From Pogona vitticeps (lineage: Eukaryota > Chordata > Lepidosauria > Squamata > Agamidae), in the NCBI RefSeq assembly GCF_051106095.1, contig NC_135785.1, positions 226,355,045-226,419,044 of the forward strand: DNA of 64,000 bases, given 5' to 3'. The translations under genes were made by a program, and so were the position numbers. Below, in pieces: positions 1 through 11,466 of the stretch. Within the stretch, counting starts at the first letter, position 1. Every line of letters starts with the position of its first letter. Under the pieces are notes generated by a model that had not been told where the DNA came from, did no database searches, and saw only the letters and a list, made by a program, of their open reading frames with translations.

Positions 1-690
1 TAGGTGAAGTGCGGAAGTCTTTAGTACAAGAAACATAGAATGTTAAGGCTCTTCTCACATCAATGGTGTGGAGCATGCACTCAGTGTCATTTTTTGGATC
101 TGAGAAGAGAGTAGGCAGTATTAGTGGCTGATTTACGTGAAATTCAGAAACCACTTTAGGTAAGAAGGACAAGTCTAGGTGCAATATCACTTTGTCTCTA
201 AAAAATTGTAGATACGGTTGGTCTGAACGGAGAGCTGCAAGTTCACTGGCTCTCCTTGCCGATATAATGGCCACAAGGAATAAAGTTTTAAAGGAGAGCA
301 ACCAAAGGTCACAAGTCGTCATTGGCTCAAAAGGTGGTCGAGCTAGTGGGTGGAGAACCACCTGAAAAGACCATTGAGGTGTAGGTAATTTAGTAGGAGG
401 TCTAAGGTTGGCAAGACCCTTAAGGAACTCCTTGAGTGTGGGATGGGAGAATAAGCGTGCTGAGCTTGATTCCCTGGGTTGGAAAGATACAATGGCAGCT
501 ATGTAGACTTTCAGAGTCAAGAGAGAAAGGCCAAGATCAAATAAATAACGTAAGTATTGTAGCAGAGTGAAAATTGACACAGGAGAAGTCTGAAGGTGTC
601 TAGTTTCTGCATAGTTAGTAAAACTCTTCCATTTGTAGGAGTATAGGTGAGTAGTAGAGGGCTTCCTAGCACTATCTAGGACCTCCTTGA
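1..690 (-). mobile_element. DIRS part: tyrosine recombinase region (partial)
   Basis: On the minus strand this stretch reads as a phage-integrase-like domain. The segment VAIISARRASELAAL carries the conserved arginine context of DIRS recombinases. Upstream the text resembles the N-terminal core-binding part of the family (a Thr-His-Leu-Tyr segment followed by a Trp-Lys-Phe-like block). The C-terminal catalytic residues would lie beyond base 1. This part identifies the element as DIRS rather than an LTR retrotransposon. It is a fossil. Confidence 0.8.
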
Positions 691-1289
691 TAGAAGGGAA
701 ATCCTCCACGCTGTCAGATGCAGTGTTTCTACATCTGGGTGAAGAACAGTACCTGCATCCTGCATGAGAAGATGTGGTAGAAGTGGCAGCTTGACCATGT
801 CTAAAGCCATTGCTTGAAGTGTGGGAAACCAGGCTTGTTGAGGCCAGTATGGTGCTATTAGTATCGCCTCTGATTTCGTGTGACGTAGTCTGAACAAAGT
901 CCTTTGTACCAGGGGGATTGGAGGGAAAAGGTAGAGTAGGCCTTTGTTCCAGGGAATCATGAATGCATCCCCCAGAGAATCCTTCCCGTGACCGCTCTGG
1001 AGGCATAGAGGTTGCATTTTCTGTTGAGATGGCTCACAAACAGGGAAACCTCCCCCCCCCCCCCCATGATGACACAGAGAGGCGTAGATTTCGTCGTTCA
1101 ACTCCCATTCGTGTGACTGGGTTGTCAACCTGCTGAGTTTGGATGCTGTCTCGTCTGCGGTGGAAATGTGAACTGCCATTGGGAAGATGTGATATTGGTA
1201 GCACCATTCCCATAGGTGGATTGTGAGATACAGAAGAGATTTGGAATGTGTCCCTCCTTGTTTGTTGATGTAGTACATGGTCGTGGTGT

Positions 1290-1745
1290 TGTCGGTGACC
1301 AGCTGAACACCATGACCACGTATCAGAGGTAGAAAGGCTCTGAACGCCTTTGTGACTGCTAGCAGTTCCAGATGGTTGATATGCAGGTTCTTGTCCTGCT
1401 GGGACCACAAAGCGTGAATTTGATGATGGCCGCAATGTGCCCCCAGCCGATGTGGCTGGCGTCCGCTGTGACTTGGATTGTGAGCCAGAGGGGTCTGAAG
1501 GGATGGCCAATCATGAGATGTGGAAGAAAAGTCCACCACTGTAGTTGTTGTGCAAGTTCTGGAGAGACACGAAAACGTTTTCTTTGGCTGTCGTGAATGG
1601 GATTGAGGAGGGACAGAAACCAAACTTGTAAGAAGCACATCTTTAGTCTTGTGTGGGCCAAGGCAGGTGTTGTGGATGCCATGAGTCCCAGAAGGTGTTG
1701 GGCTTGTTGAGCAGAGACCATCCTGTGTGGTTTGAACTTGTGTAC
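1290..1745 (-). mobile_element. DIRS part: RNase H-like region
   Basis: Minus-strand translation shows VTADASHIGWG, LELLAVTKAFRAFL and LVTDNTTTMYYINKQGG. These are the spaced blocks of the DIRS RNase H domain that follows reverse transcriptase (D-A-S, then E-L-L-A, then D-N). RNase H removes the RNA strand during reverse transcription. A pure poly-C/poly-G run lies just beyond the domain, near 1051-1064. Fossil; not functional as it stands. Confidence 0.82.
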
Positions 1746-1849
1746 AGCAGTTCTTATTTTCTGGATTCGTTCTGAGGGAAGGAATACTCTGCCTACATTG
1801 GAGTCCAGTCTGGCTCCTATGTAGTTTATGACTTGGGAAGGTTTGAGAC

Positions 1850-2550
1850 TTGATTTTATTTTTTATTTTTTTTTTGCATTTATCGTGAGGCCTAGGCTTT
1901 TTAGAGTGTGTAGGACGAACTTGGTGTTTTTGATGGCTTGACGTCTGGAGGGAGAGACTATCAGCCAGTCATCTATGTACGGGTAAACCTGGATTCCTTG
2001 TACATGTAGAAACGCTGCCACTGGTGCCATGAACTTTGTGAATGTCCTTTGTGCCGTGGAAAACCCGAATGGAAGAGCCAAGTACTAGTAAATGGTGTCT
2101 TGGAAAATAAACCGAAGATACTTTCTGTAATTTGGATGAATTGTCACGTGGAAGTAGGCATCTTTGAGGTCCACTACCACGAACCAGTGCTTTTTTCTCA
2201 ACAGATGAATGATGGAGTCTAGGGTGACCATCCTGAAGCATTTTGCTTGAAGATAAGTATTCAGCTTCCTTAGATCTAAGATTGGTCTGATTCCCACGCC
2301 TTTCTTTGGAACTGCAAAGTAATGAGAATAAAACCTGTTTTTATGTCTCTTCTGGGTACTTTTTGGATGGCACGTTTCTGTAATAGGGTGCGAATTTCCT
2401 CTTCTAGGACAGGGTTGTAGAGAGTGAGTTTTACCTGTCCCAAAGGAGCATATTCTATTAGTTCCAGTTGGTATCCTGATCGAATGATGTTTAGAACCCA
2501 GGTATCTGTGGTTATGACTATCCAGTTTTGTAAGTATGGATGAAGTCATG
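1850..2550 (-). mobile_element. DIRS part: reverse transcriptase region
   Basis: The minus strand encodes the fingers/palm segment containing VVDLKDAYFHVTIHP and the catalytic box YPYIDDWLIVSPS, followed by LGLTINAKK, all typical of DIRS reverse transcriptases. An MALPFGFSTAQRTFTKFM block lies between them, at the position where family members read 'PFGLSTAPRVFTK'. It is the most readable part of the element. Fossil. Confidence 0.88.
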
Positions 2551-2589
2551 TTGGATGTTTCCGTCCGGTCAGAGGTAAGGGGAAGTCAA

Positions 2590-4945
2590 AGTTAATGTTT
2601 TGATTTCTTTGCAGGAGGTTTGTAGGATTGCCGACGCTGTGGGGACTGGGAATGGAAGGCGAATGAAGATGCTGCTGCCTGTGATGATCTGGATGGACCT
2701 TGGCCTTTAAAAGGACGGAAGGATTGAGAAGATTGTGAATATTGTGAATATTGAGAATATTGTGAGTAGGGTCTACGCCACTGATATTTGGGAAATCTTG
2801 GTTGCTGTTGCACAGAATATGATTTCGCTGTTTTCTTCATCTTATGAAGTTCGTCCAAATTACTGTCCGTTTTTTCATTAAAGAGGCCCTTAGCATCAAA
2901 GGGCAGGTTTTCTATCCTTGTTTTTATATCGTCCATGATTGTAGTGGTTCTAAGCCAGGCATGACGTCTGAGGGTGACAGTAGACATCAGTACCTTGGCA
3001 GCAGCAGCAGCAGCATGACATGATGCTAGCCTCTGATGTTTTGAGACTGTCTGAGCCTCTTCGTAAGTATGAATAAAACCCTGGCATATGTCTTCAGGAG
3101 CTAATTTCAGAGCTGGAAGGATTCTCAACTATAGTTGCTTCTAGTAGGCGCTCATTGCTGTTAAGTAGTTTGTCACTCTAAGGAGAAAGGAGATTAAAGA
3201 ATACATCTTTCTACCCAGGACTTCCAACTTTCTCCCTTCTCTGTTAGTAGGTGTAACATGAACCTTGGAGTTTGTCCTGGAGGAGCTTATCTCCACAATT
3301 AAGGAATTGGGGACAGGATGTTTTAGGAGAAAATTGGTGTCTTCTCCATGGACACGATAAAGATTCTCTGTATGCCTTCAAATGGGTGTAGAAGTAGATG
3401 GTTGATTCCAAGCATCTCTTATCAAGTCCATAAGGGCAGGAATGAATGCTAAGCTGAGCGGTGGGGTGCGCTTTTGATTAATGTCACCGAAAATCAAATC
3501 CTCAGTTGGCGGTTTAGTTTGTTCTGTGTCCATTTTTAGTGTCTTAGCCATTCTAGACACCATTTGCACATATGAGGAAAAATCCTCAGATGGAGATGAG
3601 GGGGGGGTCAGCTGCATCTGAACCCATTATTTCTCCCTCAGGTACATCATCTGCTGATGCATCATGACGAGTATCATCATCAGGAGGATAGGAGTTAGTT
3701 GAAAAGTCTGCCTCTTCTTCTGATGTGGGTGCTGTCTTTTACGATGTTTTTCCGCAGTAGACTTAGTGTGTTGAGAAGATGACAAGACTGTCAATGCCAA
3801 AAAAAAAAAAAGTGGCAAAGGTTCTTGTTGAGCCTGTGCAGTCTTGGGGTGATGTGCTTGCTTATCATTTTTGTCAACGTTGACAATTTTTCGGTGTCGA
3901 CGTTGACGGGGAGATGTAGAAAGGGAGAAGAAGGATGTTGAGGAATATGAACGTCTCGACCTCTTCTTTCGTCTACAACGATCAGTCGATGTCGAAGAGG
4001 ATTCTGATTTGGAGGAGTCTCATCGATGCTGATGTCGGCGCTTTTTTTGGTCAGTTTCTGAGTCGTCGGAGTCATAGTGTTTTTTATGTCGACATCGAGA
4101 CGGATCAATGACGAGAAGGTGTCGATCAGGGAGTAAATGCTTAGTCTTTTTAGCTCTCTTGCGTGGAGGCGAAGTCGGTCTCGACTGAACCGATGCCAAA
4201 GGAGCCAGAGATGCCCGCCTGGTGGACACAGGGCTATCTGGGTCAGAAGCCAAACTTGTGGTAGCTTGTACAAGTTGGTTCGGGGTCAGAGATGTCAGAC
4301 CCACAGGTACTATAGGCTCCACTTGTCTAGGAGGTAGCGACGTTGCTGCCTCAGACATTGATTCCTGATCCCGGGAAGAGTCCTCCAAAATTGGTGAAGG
4401 AACTGATGCCGAGACTGGAGGCAGTTGTTTGAGGGATTCTTTAGATTTAGTTGAACCTTTTGGCTTGGTTTGTTTGGTGCATTTAACTGAAGCAGAGGAA
4501 GATGCCTTCGAAGATGAGGCAGAGGTTTTAAGCCAGCAGATTTTTTTGGCGGGTTTTTCCTTAGAAACAGCTGAAGGCAACTGAGAAGTTGCACGAACAT
4601 CAGCGCGTAAGGGAAAGAGATCTCCATTTCGGATGGTTGCAATGCTGAAAGAGTTTTATCCCACAGGTGATATTTTAATCTCTGTTGGTGTGCTTTAATT
4701 GCAGCTTTTGTAAACTTCTTACAGTGCTTGCAACTGCCAGGCTGGTGGGATTCCCCAAGACGAAAAACACAGCGATCGTGACCGTCCTGTCCTGAAAGGG
4801 TAGTTTGCGCGAACAAACAATACAGCGGCTGAAGGGACCGGAACGGGACATAAGCAGGTGAGGAAAAGATCACTCTTACTAATGTGGATTGTTGTTTGAA
4901 GGTGTGTGGCCCGCTAATAAATGGGTAATTGTCCAGAAACAATAA
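2590..4945 (-). mobile_element. DIRS part: gag-like region
   Basis: This serine-, proline- and lysine-rich minus-strand region lies upstream of reverse transcriptase. Near its beginning (about 4700-4790) it has CVFRLGESHQPGSCKHCKKF, a Cys/His knuckle typical of the first part of vertebrate DIRS gag. Near its end are short Tyr-Ser-Gln repeats (about 2725-2770). The middle is low in complexity. It precedes the polymerase as expected for gag. Broken fossil. Confidence 0.7.
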
Positions 4946-5276
4946 ATCCCAGCGTGAGGCAAAATGATCAAAGGCAGTCCGAGGTCAGTGCAATGGAGAA
5001 TAGTGAAGTCAGAAAGACAGTCCGTGGTCAGAAAATACCGAAAAATCTAATGAAATTAGCGAAGCTCAAGCGAGAGGTTCCTAGCCAGATGGCGGTAAAA
5101 TGGAACTGGAGGCTAAGGCGAGTGGAGCATGCGCTATTGGGGCAACTTAAACTTTGTTACTTTTCTCTTCAATCTCTAGAATATTCTGAGAGGTCCAGCG
5201 CAGGCGCTGATTTAACCCTTTTGTGTGTATTCACAGATGCTACGATGAAAAATTTGTGTTTCTCAAATACAGAAGC

Positions 5277-5463
5277 ACTGTAGTATAGTGGAGAGAGTGT
5301 CAGATTATGACTTGAAAGTCCTAGGGCCAAATCACTGCTTGCCCATGAAAACTCTACTGGGACTGGCAATGACAAACCACTCCTTAAACATCTCACATAT
5401 TCTGAAACCCAAATAAGAGTAACCATGAGTCAGAAGCAACACGACAGCACATTATAGTAACAG
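5277..5463 (+). mobile_element. tRNA-derived SINE
   Basis: The segment opens with a tRNA-like head (GTAGTATAGTGGAGAGAGTG, with the order of a pol III A box), has a degenerate B-box area, then a central TGGGACTGGCAATGACAAAC block. The tail contains ATGAGTCAGAAGCAACACGA and GACAGCACA, the same tail type as the SINEs at 12.6, 40.2 and 57.3 kb. It abuts the right end of the DIRS fossil. Confidence 0.6.
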
Positions 5464-6738
5464 CATCTCTCAAATAAATATAGTCAGGACTGTAGCCTAA
5501 AAAAGTCAAAATAGTTCTGATTTTGAAATGAAATAAAAATAATATGAATCATTAAGAGAGGCATGCAGTTCAGTATTACGTATGGGAACCATGATATGAA
5601 TTGCCTCCAGTTAAGTGATCTTCGTAGACATTATCTGCTTTGTACTCAGACTTATGACTTGGCATGCAACAGATGTTTATTGATATGTCTTAACTTGACA
5701 TAATTTACCTCCAAAATTTATTCCTTCTGTGTAGCAGTACAATAAAATTTCTGCCAACATTTATAAGGTTCTATTTCATGTTATGTTTTATTTCTGCTAT
5801 TTAAAATAGTTGTAGTTCAGTTTAGTTGTCATTCTTGTGAGGATATGCATGGGGGAGAGGAGAATTATCTCTTGGTTTATCATACTGCTGTTACTATTAT
5901 TTACTATAAATTTGAATTGGAAAAGACTATCCTGGTAACCTAATGGTTTCAGCTCTACTCCATTAGTTGTTTTGTCACACTTGGGTGATCCCATTCTGGA
6001 ATATATACATACTGAAAAGGCCAAAGGTCACCTAGTGGGAAAAAAAACTTTATACCTCAAGGCTTATATAAGAAATTACATTAAATTCTAGAACTCTGGT
6101 TCCTGTATCTGCACAATCAATCTACAGTAGTTTTTTAGGATATATGAATAGCTGTCTAGCACCACTAATATTTAATAATCAAACCTGCAATACAAATTCT
6201 GAAATCAATTCATAAGACATATAGTTCCTTTCCAAAGTTGTTTCAAATGTTCCTTTGATAAGGCTACACAAAACTTTTATTATTCAACAGCCTTATGGCT
6301 CTGTTGACTGGGATTTGCCCAGATTCTGGCTATGCCACTCATCTAGCTAATCTAGGTTTCCCTAGATTTCTCTAGTATAGTTCTTTTAAAACCAGAGGTA
6401 ACAGAAGCAATATGTTGACCCGGTATTTGGTTTGGCCATATCATAAGAAATAAACCCTCTTTCATCTCCAGCTGCCAACAGTGGAAATCACAGATCTACT
6501 TCACAGGTAACGGACAGGGATACCCTTAGAGATAGGCAAAACCACCCACAATTTAATTAACTAAGGATGAAAATTCCTGGTACCTTTTGACGTCTCCCTT
6601 CTCTATCCAAGAAATAACTGGGAGCTGCTTAATAACTTTAACATACTAGTCAGCAGTATGCCCCACTAGCAAAAGAAAGGGTGCGTAAAAATGGGATTGG
6701 ATTCCATTAGCTTTCTTCCATTGACAGAAGGCTATATG
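5464..6738. other. Unassigned AT-rich DNA
   Basis: I see no coding region, terminal repeats or recognisable interspersed element here. Short reading frames on both strands lack protein-like composition. It is probably intronic or intergenic sequence. Confidence 0.5.
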
Positions 6739-6744
6739 GTTCAG

Positions 6745-6995
6745 CTCAGACTTTTATTTATTATTTAATTATTTTATTTAAAATATTTTACCACACCTTA
6801 TTCCTTAAAAAGGACCCAGCGTGGCTTACATCATTAAAAGACAATATTTAACAGCTAAAAACAGTGATACAAATATATAAAAAGAATTAAACAAGTATTA
6901 TATTAAAAACGGTAAATTAAATCAATGTTTAAAACATATTTTAAAGCAACAGCAGATTTAATCAATACTAAAACACATTTAAAAGCAACATTTAA
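6745..6995 (-). mobile_element. L2-type LINE 3' tail
   Basis: The block has the reversed order of an L2-like LINE end: an AT-rich TTTATT run, then a degenerate 'ACCACACCTTATTCCTTAAA' part with 'CAGCGTGGCTTACA', then A/T-rich 3' UTR. The same layout recurs, better preserved, at 53.28 and 56.99 kb. The copy is old. Confidence 0.45.
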
Positions 6996-7365
6996 AAACC
7001 TTTCTCAGACAGACAGTCGTGTTAGGGGAGAAAAAGATGATTTTTTTAAAAAAATTGCCCCTTGTCTTTCCAAGCCCTCAAAAACTGCTTCAGAGGCTAT
7101 GGAGGAGTGTTGGAAATGGCACATCCAAAGGGAGATATCCAGAAAATGCCAGTTTCTCTGTTCCATTGATTAGATCAAGGAAACTTCCATCCATGAAGAG
7201 ACACAATGAAATACGTGCTTATTTAAAGACTGGAGAGGCTTGGAACCTACTTCAAGGCTAATCTTCTTTGGATACCGACTTTATTCAGGTATTCAATAAA
7301 AGGGCTAATCTTGACACTCGAACAGAAGCAACAGGTTAGCCTTGCCCCCTGTTCTAGCTTTCACA
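6996..7365. other. Unassigned DNA between repeats
   Basis: Overlapping short open frames occur in two phases (about 60-80 codons) but none resembles a known domain. It may be further LINE 3' UTR, but I cannot show that. Confidence 0.35.
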
Positions 7366-7797
7366 TAGAGTGGTGCCTCACAAGACAAATGCTTCGCAGG
7401 ATTAAAAACTCGCAAGACAAATGGTTCTGGCAATGGGGGGGGGTTGATGACTCGCAAGACAAATGTTCCTGTGGTCGCACTTCGCAAGAAGAATGTTTTC
7501 CGTTTTTTGTTCCTGATTCATGTTTGCTGATTTTTAAATGTTTTTCTATGATGTTTAAAAAGTTAAAAAAAATTATTGAAATTTTTTAAATCATCTGCAC
7601 AATATGTATGGCTTTAAAGAGCACTTAACAAATCCTTTGTAAACCAAATTTGACTTTGTTCTGACTTTTTTTGCCCATAGGAACGCATTAATTAGATTTC
7701 AATGCATTCCTATAGGAAAACGTTTTTCGCAAGATGAATTTTTCGCAAGACATTAACCGTGGAATGAATTAAATTCATCTTGCGAGGCACCACTGTA
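7366..7797. mobile_element. Tigger-like palindromic DNA transposon (long form)
   Basis: It starts TAGAGTGGTGCCTCACAAGA and ends TCTTGCGAGGCACCACTGTA, giving inverted terminal repeats with TA at both edges, as in Tc1/mariner/Tigger elements. A 'CGCAAGAC' motif is repeated throughout. The centre (about 7505-7670) matches, in opposite orientation, the centre of the element at 42749-43330. It has no transposase and is non-autonomous. Confidence 0.75.
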
Positions 7798-8219
7798 TCT
7801 CCACATGATGATTTTTGAAGGTTTTCTGATTTTTCTGGAGAGTTTTAATGGACAGAGACTGCTCTGCTCTTCAGAGTTAGTGCTCTACAAGTAAGAACTA
7901 AGGTAGAGTGGGGTGAAATTAGCCTGCTCCTTCTGCTCATGGGTCAAGATTACTGAATGCCTGAATAAGACTATAGTTTGATTAAACAAAGAAATGAGGT
8001 TTTTGCCTTCAACTTTCTAAAGGAAGATTTACTAATTAGCGGTTAATTCGACTATGTAATCTATGAAATCAAAACATTTTTCATGAGGAAAAGGGGAAAA
8101 AGCTCAAATGTATTGCCAGAAGATCTTGCATGATATCTCTGCTCATTCATAAGTTTGATATTCACAATTTTTAACAAACCATAAAAATATATAATGAGCT
8201 GACCATCATAACTATATGT
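7798..8219. other. Unassigned DNA
   Basis: No gene, terminal repeat or known repeat is visible in this interval. Confidence 0.4.
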
Positions 8220-8350
8220 TTAATTGTTTTATAGTGTGTGTTGTAAGCTGCCTAGAGTGGTCATAACTGACTAGATAGGCGGAGTATAATGAAATAAATA
8301 AATAAATAAATAAACAAACAAACAAACAAACAAACAAACAAACAAACTAG
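8220..8350 (+). repeat. LINE (L2-like) 3' tail with (AAAT)n/(AAAC)n
   Basis: The segment TAAGCTGCCTAGAGTGGTC, then ACTAGATAGGCGGAGTATAA, runs into tandem AAAT and AAAC units. The same 'CCGCCTAGAGTGGTC...AGATAGGCGGGATATAAA' signature precedes simple repeats at 38.75, 39.82, 53.3 (inverted) and 62.29 kb. It is a LINE 3' end followed by its microsatellite tail. Confidence 0.65.
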
Positions 8351-8901
8351 ATTTTAGTATTCAGCACAGAGTGCTGCAGTGGGGAAAGAACACTATAAAA
8401 GAGCAGTGAAAATGCTGGTGAGTTGTTTTCTCCTTATAGGCATCAGTATTAATTCCAAATGTGAGATAGTGAAAAACAGTTTTTAATTCAGTTGATTATA
8501 AATTGGAAAAGGACTAATTTCTTAAAGGATGCTAATGTACTTTTCATGAACAGGGAAATAGGGGTGAGATGGTGACATGAAATAAAACGGCAGCTGAGAG
8601 GTTGATGTGACAGAAAGAAGGGAAAGAAGGGAACATTAGAATAAAGAGAAAATGCAAAAATATGAACAGGGCATATTAATAAGAACAAATAGTATTTTTC
8701 ATCAGTTCTTGCAAAACCGATTACTAGTCACAACCAATTGCCCATTGCCATACAGTCTTTTATCACTTACCATCGCCTCATCAGATTAGCTGAGCCTGTC
8801 TACCCATCCTTAATTTCGCCTCCTAGAATTTGCAAAAATATATCCAGAAGTCAATGACATGTTTTCCCCCTGAAATCCCACTGTAAGACTGAAATTTCTA
8901 A
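8351..8901. other. Unassigned DNA
   Basis: I see no coding potential and no recognisable repeat before the Tigger-like element that starts at 8902. Confidence 0.4.
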
Positions 8902-10060
8902 TACAGTGGAACCTCTACTTATGAACATTCCTACCTACGAATGATCCAACTTATGAACAGTTCTGTTAGCAAAATTTTGCTTCTACTTGCGAACGGAGCT
9001 TCAAGATATGAACAGAAAAAGGCAGGGAAAAAGACGGGCAATTCAACTTTCTAACTGTAGGTGGCGCCAAGGCTGCTTCTTTGTGCTGTAGCTCTTTCAG
9101 CAGTTATAGGGTGTGTCGCAGTTGGTGGCTTGGGAGAGCCTCCTGCTTCGGAGTGAGCCTGTGTGTGTGTCCGCAGGGAGGTTAGGCTCCTGTTTTCTCC
9201 TTTTTAAAAACTGTTCTGGGTGGGTTTTGGTGTTTCTGTGCTGTGTTGTTAGTGGCTCTGTTTTGGAGTGAGCATGTGTGTCTGCAGGGAGGGTATGTTT
9301 CTGTGCTCTGCTTCGGAGGAGTGAGCTTGTGTGTGTCTGCAGGGCTCTGGAGTTGTTGTTTTTTTCCTTCTTAAACCTCAGCAACAAAGGTGGCTCTAGT
9401 GGTTTTTGTTTGTTTGTTTGTTTTTTCTTAAAGCCTCAGCAACAGAGCACCTTCCGACTGGGCTTGCTGTGCTCTTTTTTTGGGTGTGTGTGTGATTTTT
9501 CTTCAGCCAGAACAGATTAATCGGTTTTCAATGCATTCCTATGGGAAATGATGCTTCTACAGTGGTGCCTCGCTTAACGAGCGCACCGCATAACTATGAA
9601 ATCGCATAGCGATCCGTTTTTTCGGATCGCTAATGCGATCGCTTAACGTTTTTTGAATAGGGCTAAATTCGCTTTGCGAAGACCGGTAAGCGTTTCGCTT
9701 ACCAATCTTCGCAAAACGAAGCCCGACGATCAGCTGTTTGGCGGCCAAAATGGCCGCCGGAAGCCCGGAAATGGCCCAAAATGGCCGCGCGCAGGGTTTT
9801 CGCGGCCTTGTTAAGCGAGGCGAGGGCGCGAAAATGGCTGCCGGCCATTACGAAGCTTCGCTGAACGGTGAGTATTTAGCCCATTTGGAACGCATTAAAC
9901 ATTGGGTTTTTTTGATCCGTTCAACGATGCTTCAGCATAGCGAAGGTTAATCCGGAACGGATTAACCTCGCTATGCGAGGCACCACTGTACTTACGAACG
10001 TTTCAACTTACAGCCAGCATTCCAAAACGGATTACGTTCGTAAGTAGAGGTTCCACTGTA
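8902..10060. mobile_element. Tigger-like DNA transposon with another inserted inside it
   Basis: The left end TACAGTGGAACCTCTACTTA and right end TAAGTAGAGGTTCCACTGTA are inverted repeats bordered by TA. The interior is GT-rich, with repeated 'GTGTGTGTCTGCAGGG' units, and carries no transposase. A second, palindromic element (9558-9990) interrupts it; without that insert the element is about 725 bp. It belongs to the 'CAGTGGAACC/CAGTGGACCC' class also seen at 22288, 32794 and 34011. Confidence 0.8.
9558..9990. mobile_element. Palindromic Tigger-like MITE nested in the 8902-10060 element
   Basis: Ends TACAGTGGTGCCTCGCTTAA and GCTATGCGAGGCACCACTGTA form inverted repeats with a TA on each side. 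The host element reads continuously on either side of the insert. The interior is rich in self-complementary words such as GCGATCGC and CGGCCATT. It matches the element at 36660-37075 in reverse orientation over nearly its whole length, so both belong to one fairly young subfamily. Confidence 0.82.
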
Positions 10061-11328
10061 CACTATTAAATTAAACATATCATTTAATATATATTTCTAA
10101 ATAGAGACCATACACATTATGTATAGCTTAGAAAACATTACTTTTGGAATTTAGTGAACAAGTGCTGCTTGCTTTTCAAAATACCAGCATTTTCCATAAA
10201 AACTGAGAATAATGTTACAATCAATAACTGCAGAAAGAATTTTAGGTGCTTTAATTCTTTGAAAGTAAAAGATAATTCTGTTTTCAAACAGTAAAACGTT
10301 TGTTTATTATAAAGTTACATATTATGTCAATGCTCATTTATTAGATTATTTTCTTTATATAAATTAAAGGTTGTCCCTGTAATGTGTGCCTATATCACAT
10401 ATATTTAAAAATGTATGCAACATGAATACATTTTGAACATCTTAAAATATAACACATCCTAAAATGTAAAATGACTCTTGCATATCTATAAGTCATTTAT
10501 TTTATAATATAATAAACAAAAATCAAGACAATCTATTCCAGTTAGCACTATGTCAGTTTTTAGACAAAGGTTCTTCCCAGCCTTCAACTAGAAATCTATA
10601 ACGGACAGTCTTTTCTACAGAATCAATCCTAGTAGCAATACAATACTCTCAAAATAACTCAATAGTAGGGACATACCATAATTCCCAACCTATAGTGTCA
10701 GCATGATTTTGAGGTCTGGGATGCATCCATTACTGTGTGGTATATGTGACTTCAATTACATTCATACTGACTGGATAAATTCATGTTCAAGTAATGACAA
10801 AGATATAAAATTTCTAGTTATCCTAAATTAGTATGTATTGGATTGAGTATGGAAGTAACCCTGGATCTAATCTTAAGTGACACCAGGACCTAGAGCATGA
10901 AAATAAATGTTGTTTAACCTCAAGGTAATAATAACAATGACCACAGTAAAATCAAAACATATTTGAAAAGGAAAAAAAATATTGGTTAAAAAAACAGGAA
11001 TTGAATCAGAAGATCAAAAGTCAAAGCTGTTCAATGAGGTTACCTGAAACTATAATAACAGAAGCTAAACTAGAATGTAAGTGGCAGCCAAGTATTGCAA
11101 GAGATATAACTATAAAGTTGCTATAACACCATCTGATTTCTTCCTCTAGACATGACAGAGAATATATATAAATTTATTTAAAGATGAATTATGATATTTC
11201 ATTTAAAATGTTGCTCTGTAAAGTAAGAAAAATCAGCATTTTGTGTTGATAGAGAAGGCAAGGAAAGTTTAAATGTTTTTTTGTGCTTTGGGGCATTGCT
11301 TTGTTGTAAACACATACAAATGTAACAC
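10061..11328. other. Unassigned AT-rich DNA
   Basis: No coding region or terminal repeats. The stretch at about 10503-10566 resembles 12505-12566 (see findings), suggesting one short unassigned repeat. Otherwise I see nothing. Confidence 0.4.
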
Positions 11329-11466
11329 ACATACATACATACATACATACATACATACATACATACATACATACATACATACATACATACATACATACAT
11401 ACATACATACATACATACATACATACATACATGCAGACATGCAGACATGCATACATACATACATAT
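11329..11466. repeat. (TACA)n microsatellite
   Basis: About 100 bases of perfect ACAT units, then three variant units containing GCAGACAT, then more ACAT. The periodicity gives apparent reading frames of Met-Tyr-Val-Cys or Thr-Tyr-Ile-His on both strands. These are artefacts, not genes. Confidence 0.97.

Larger units (their letters stand above)
1..5250 (-). mobile_element. DIRS-like tyrosine-recombinase retrotransposon, broken fossil, cut by the window edge
   Basis: Read on the minus strand, from right to left, the parts come in the usual DIRS order: a gag-like region, reverse transcriptase, RNase H, then a tyrosine recombinase that runs off the left edge. Visible protein marks include VVDLKDAYFHVTIHP and YPYIDDWLIVSPS (reverse transcriptase), VTADASHIGWG (RNase H) and VAIISARRASELAAL (recombinase). 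DIRS elements copy through RNA but integrate with a recombinase, so they have no LTRs and no integrase. The copy is broken, with roughly half a dozen interruptions, but most of the length is present, so it is moderately young. The right end is placed near 5250 by loss of DIRS-like sequence and the start of a SINE; the exact terminal repeat was not defined. Confidence 0.88.

Noticed and set aside
4921-5283. 120-codon plus-strand open frame
   Set aside because: Antisense to the right-hand end of the DIRS fossil and running into a SINE; no protein similarity.
11329-11466. CRISPR-like regular repeats
   Set aside because: A simple tetranucleotide tandem without spacers in eukaryotic DNA.
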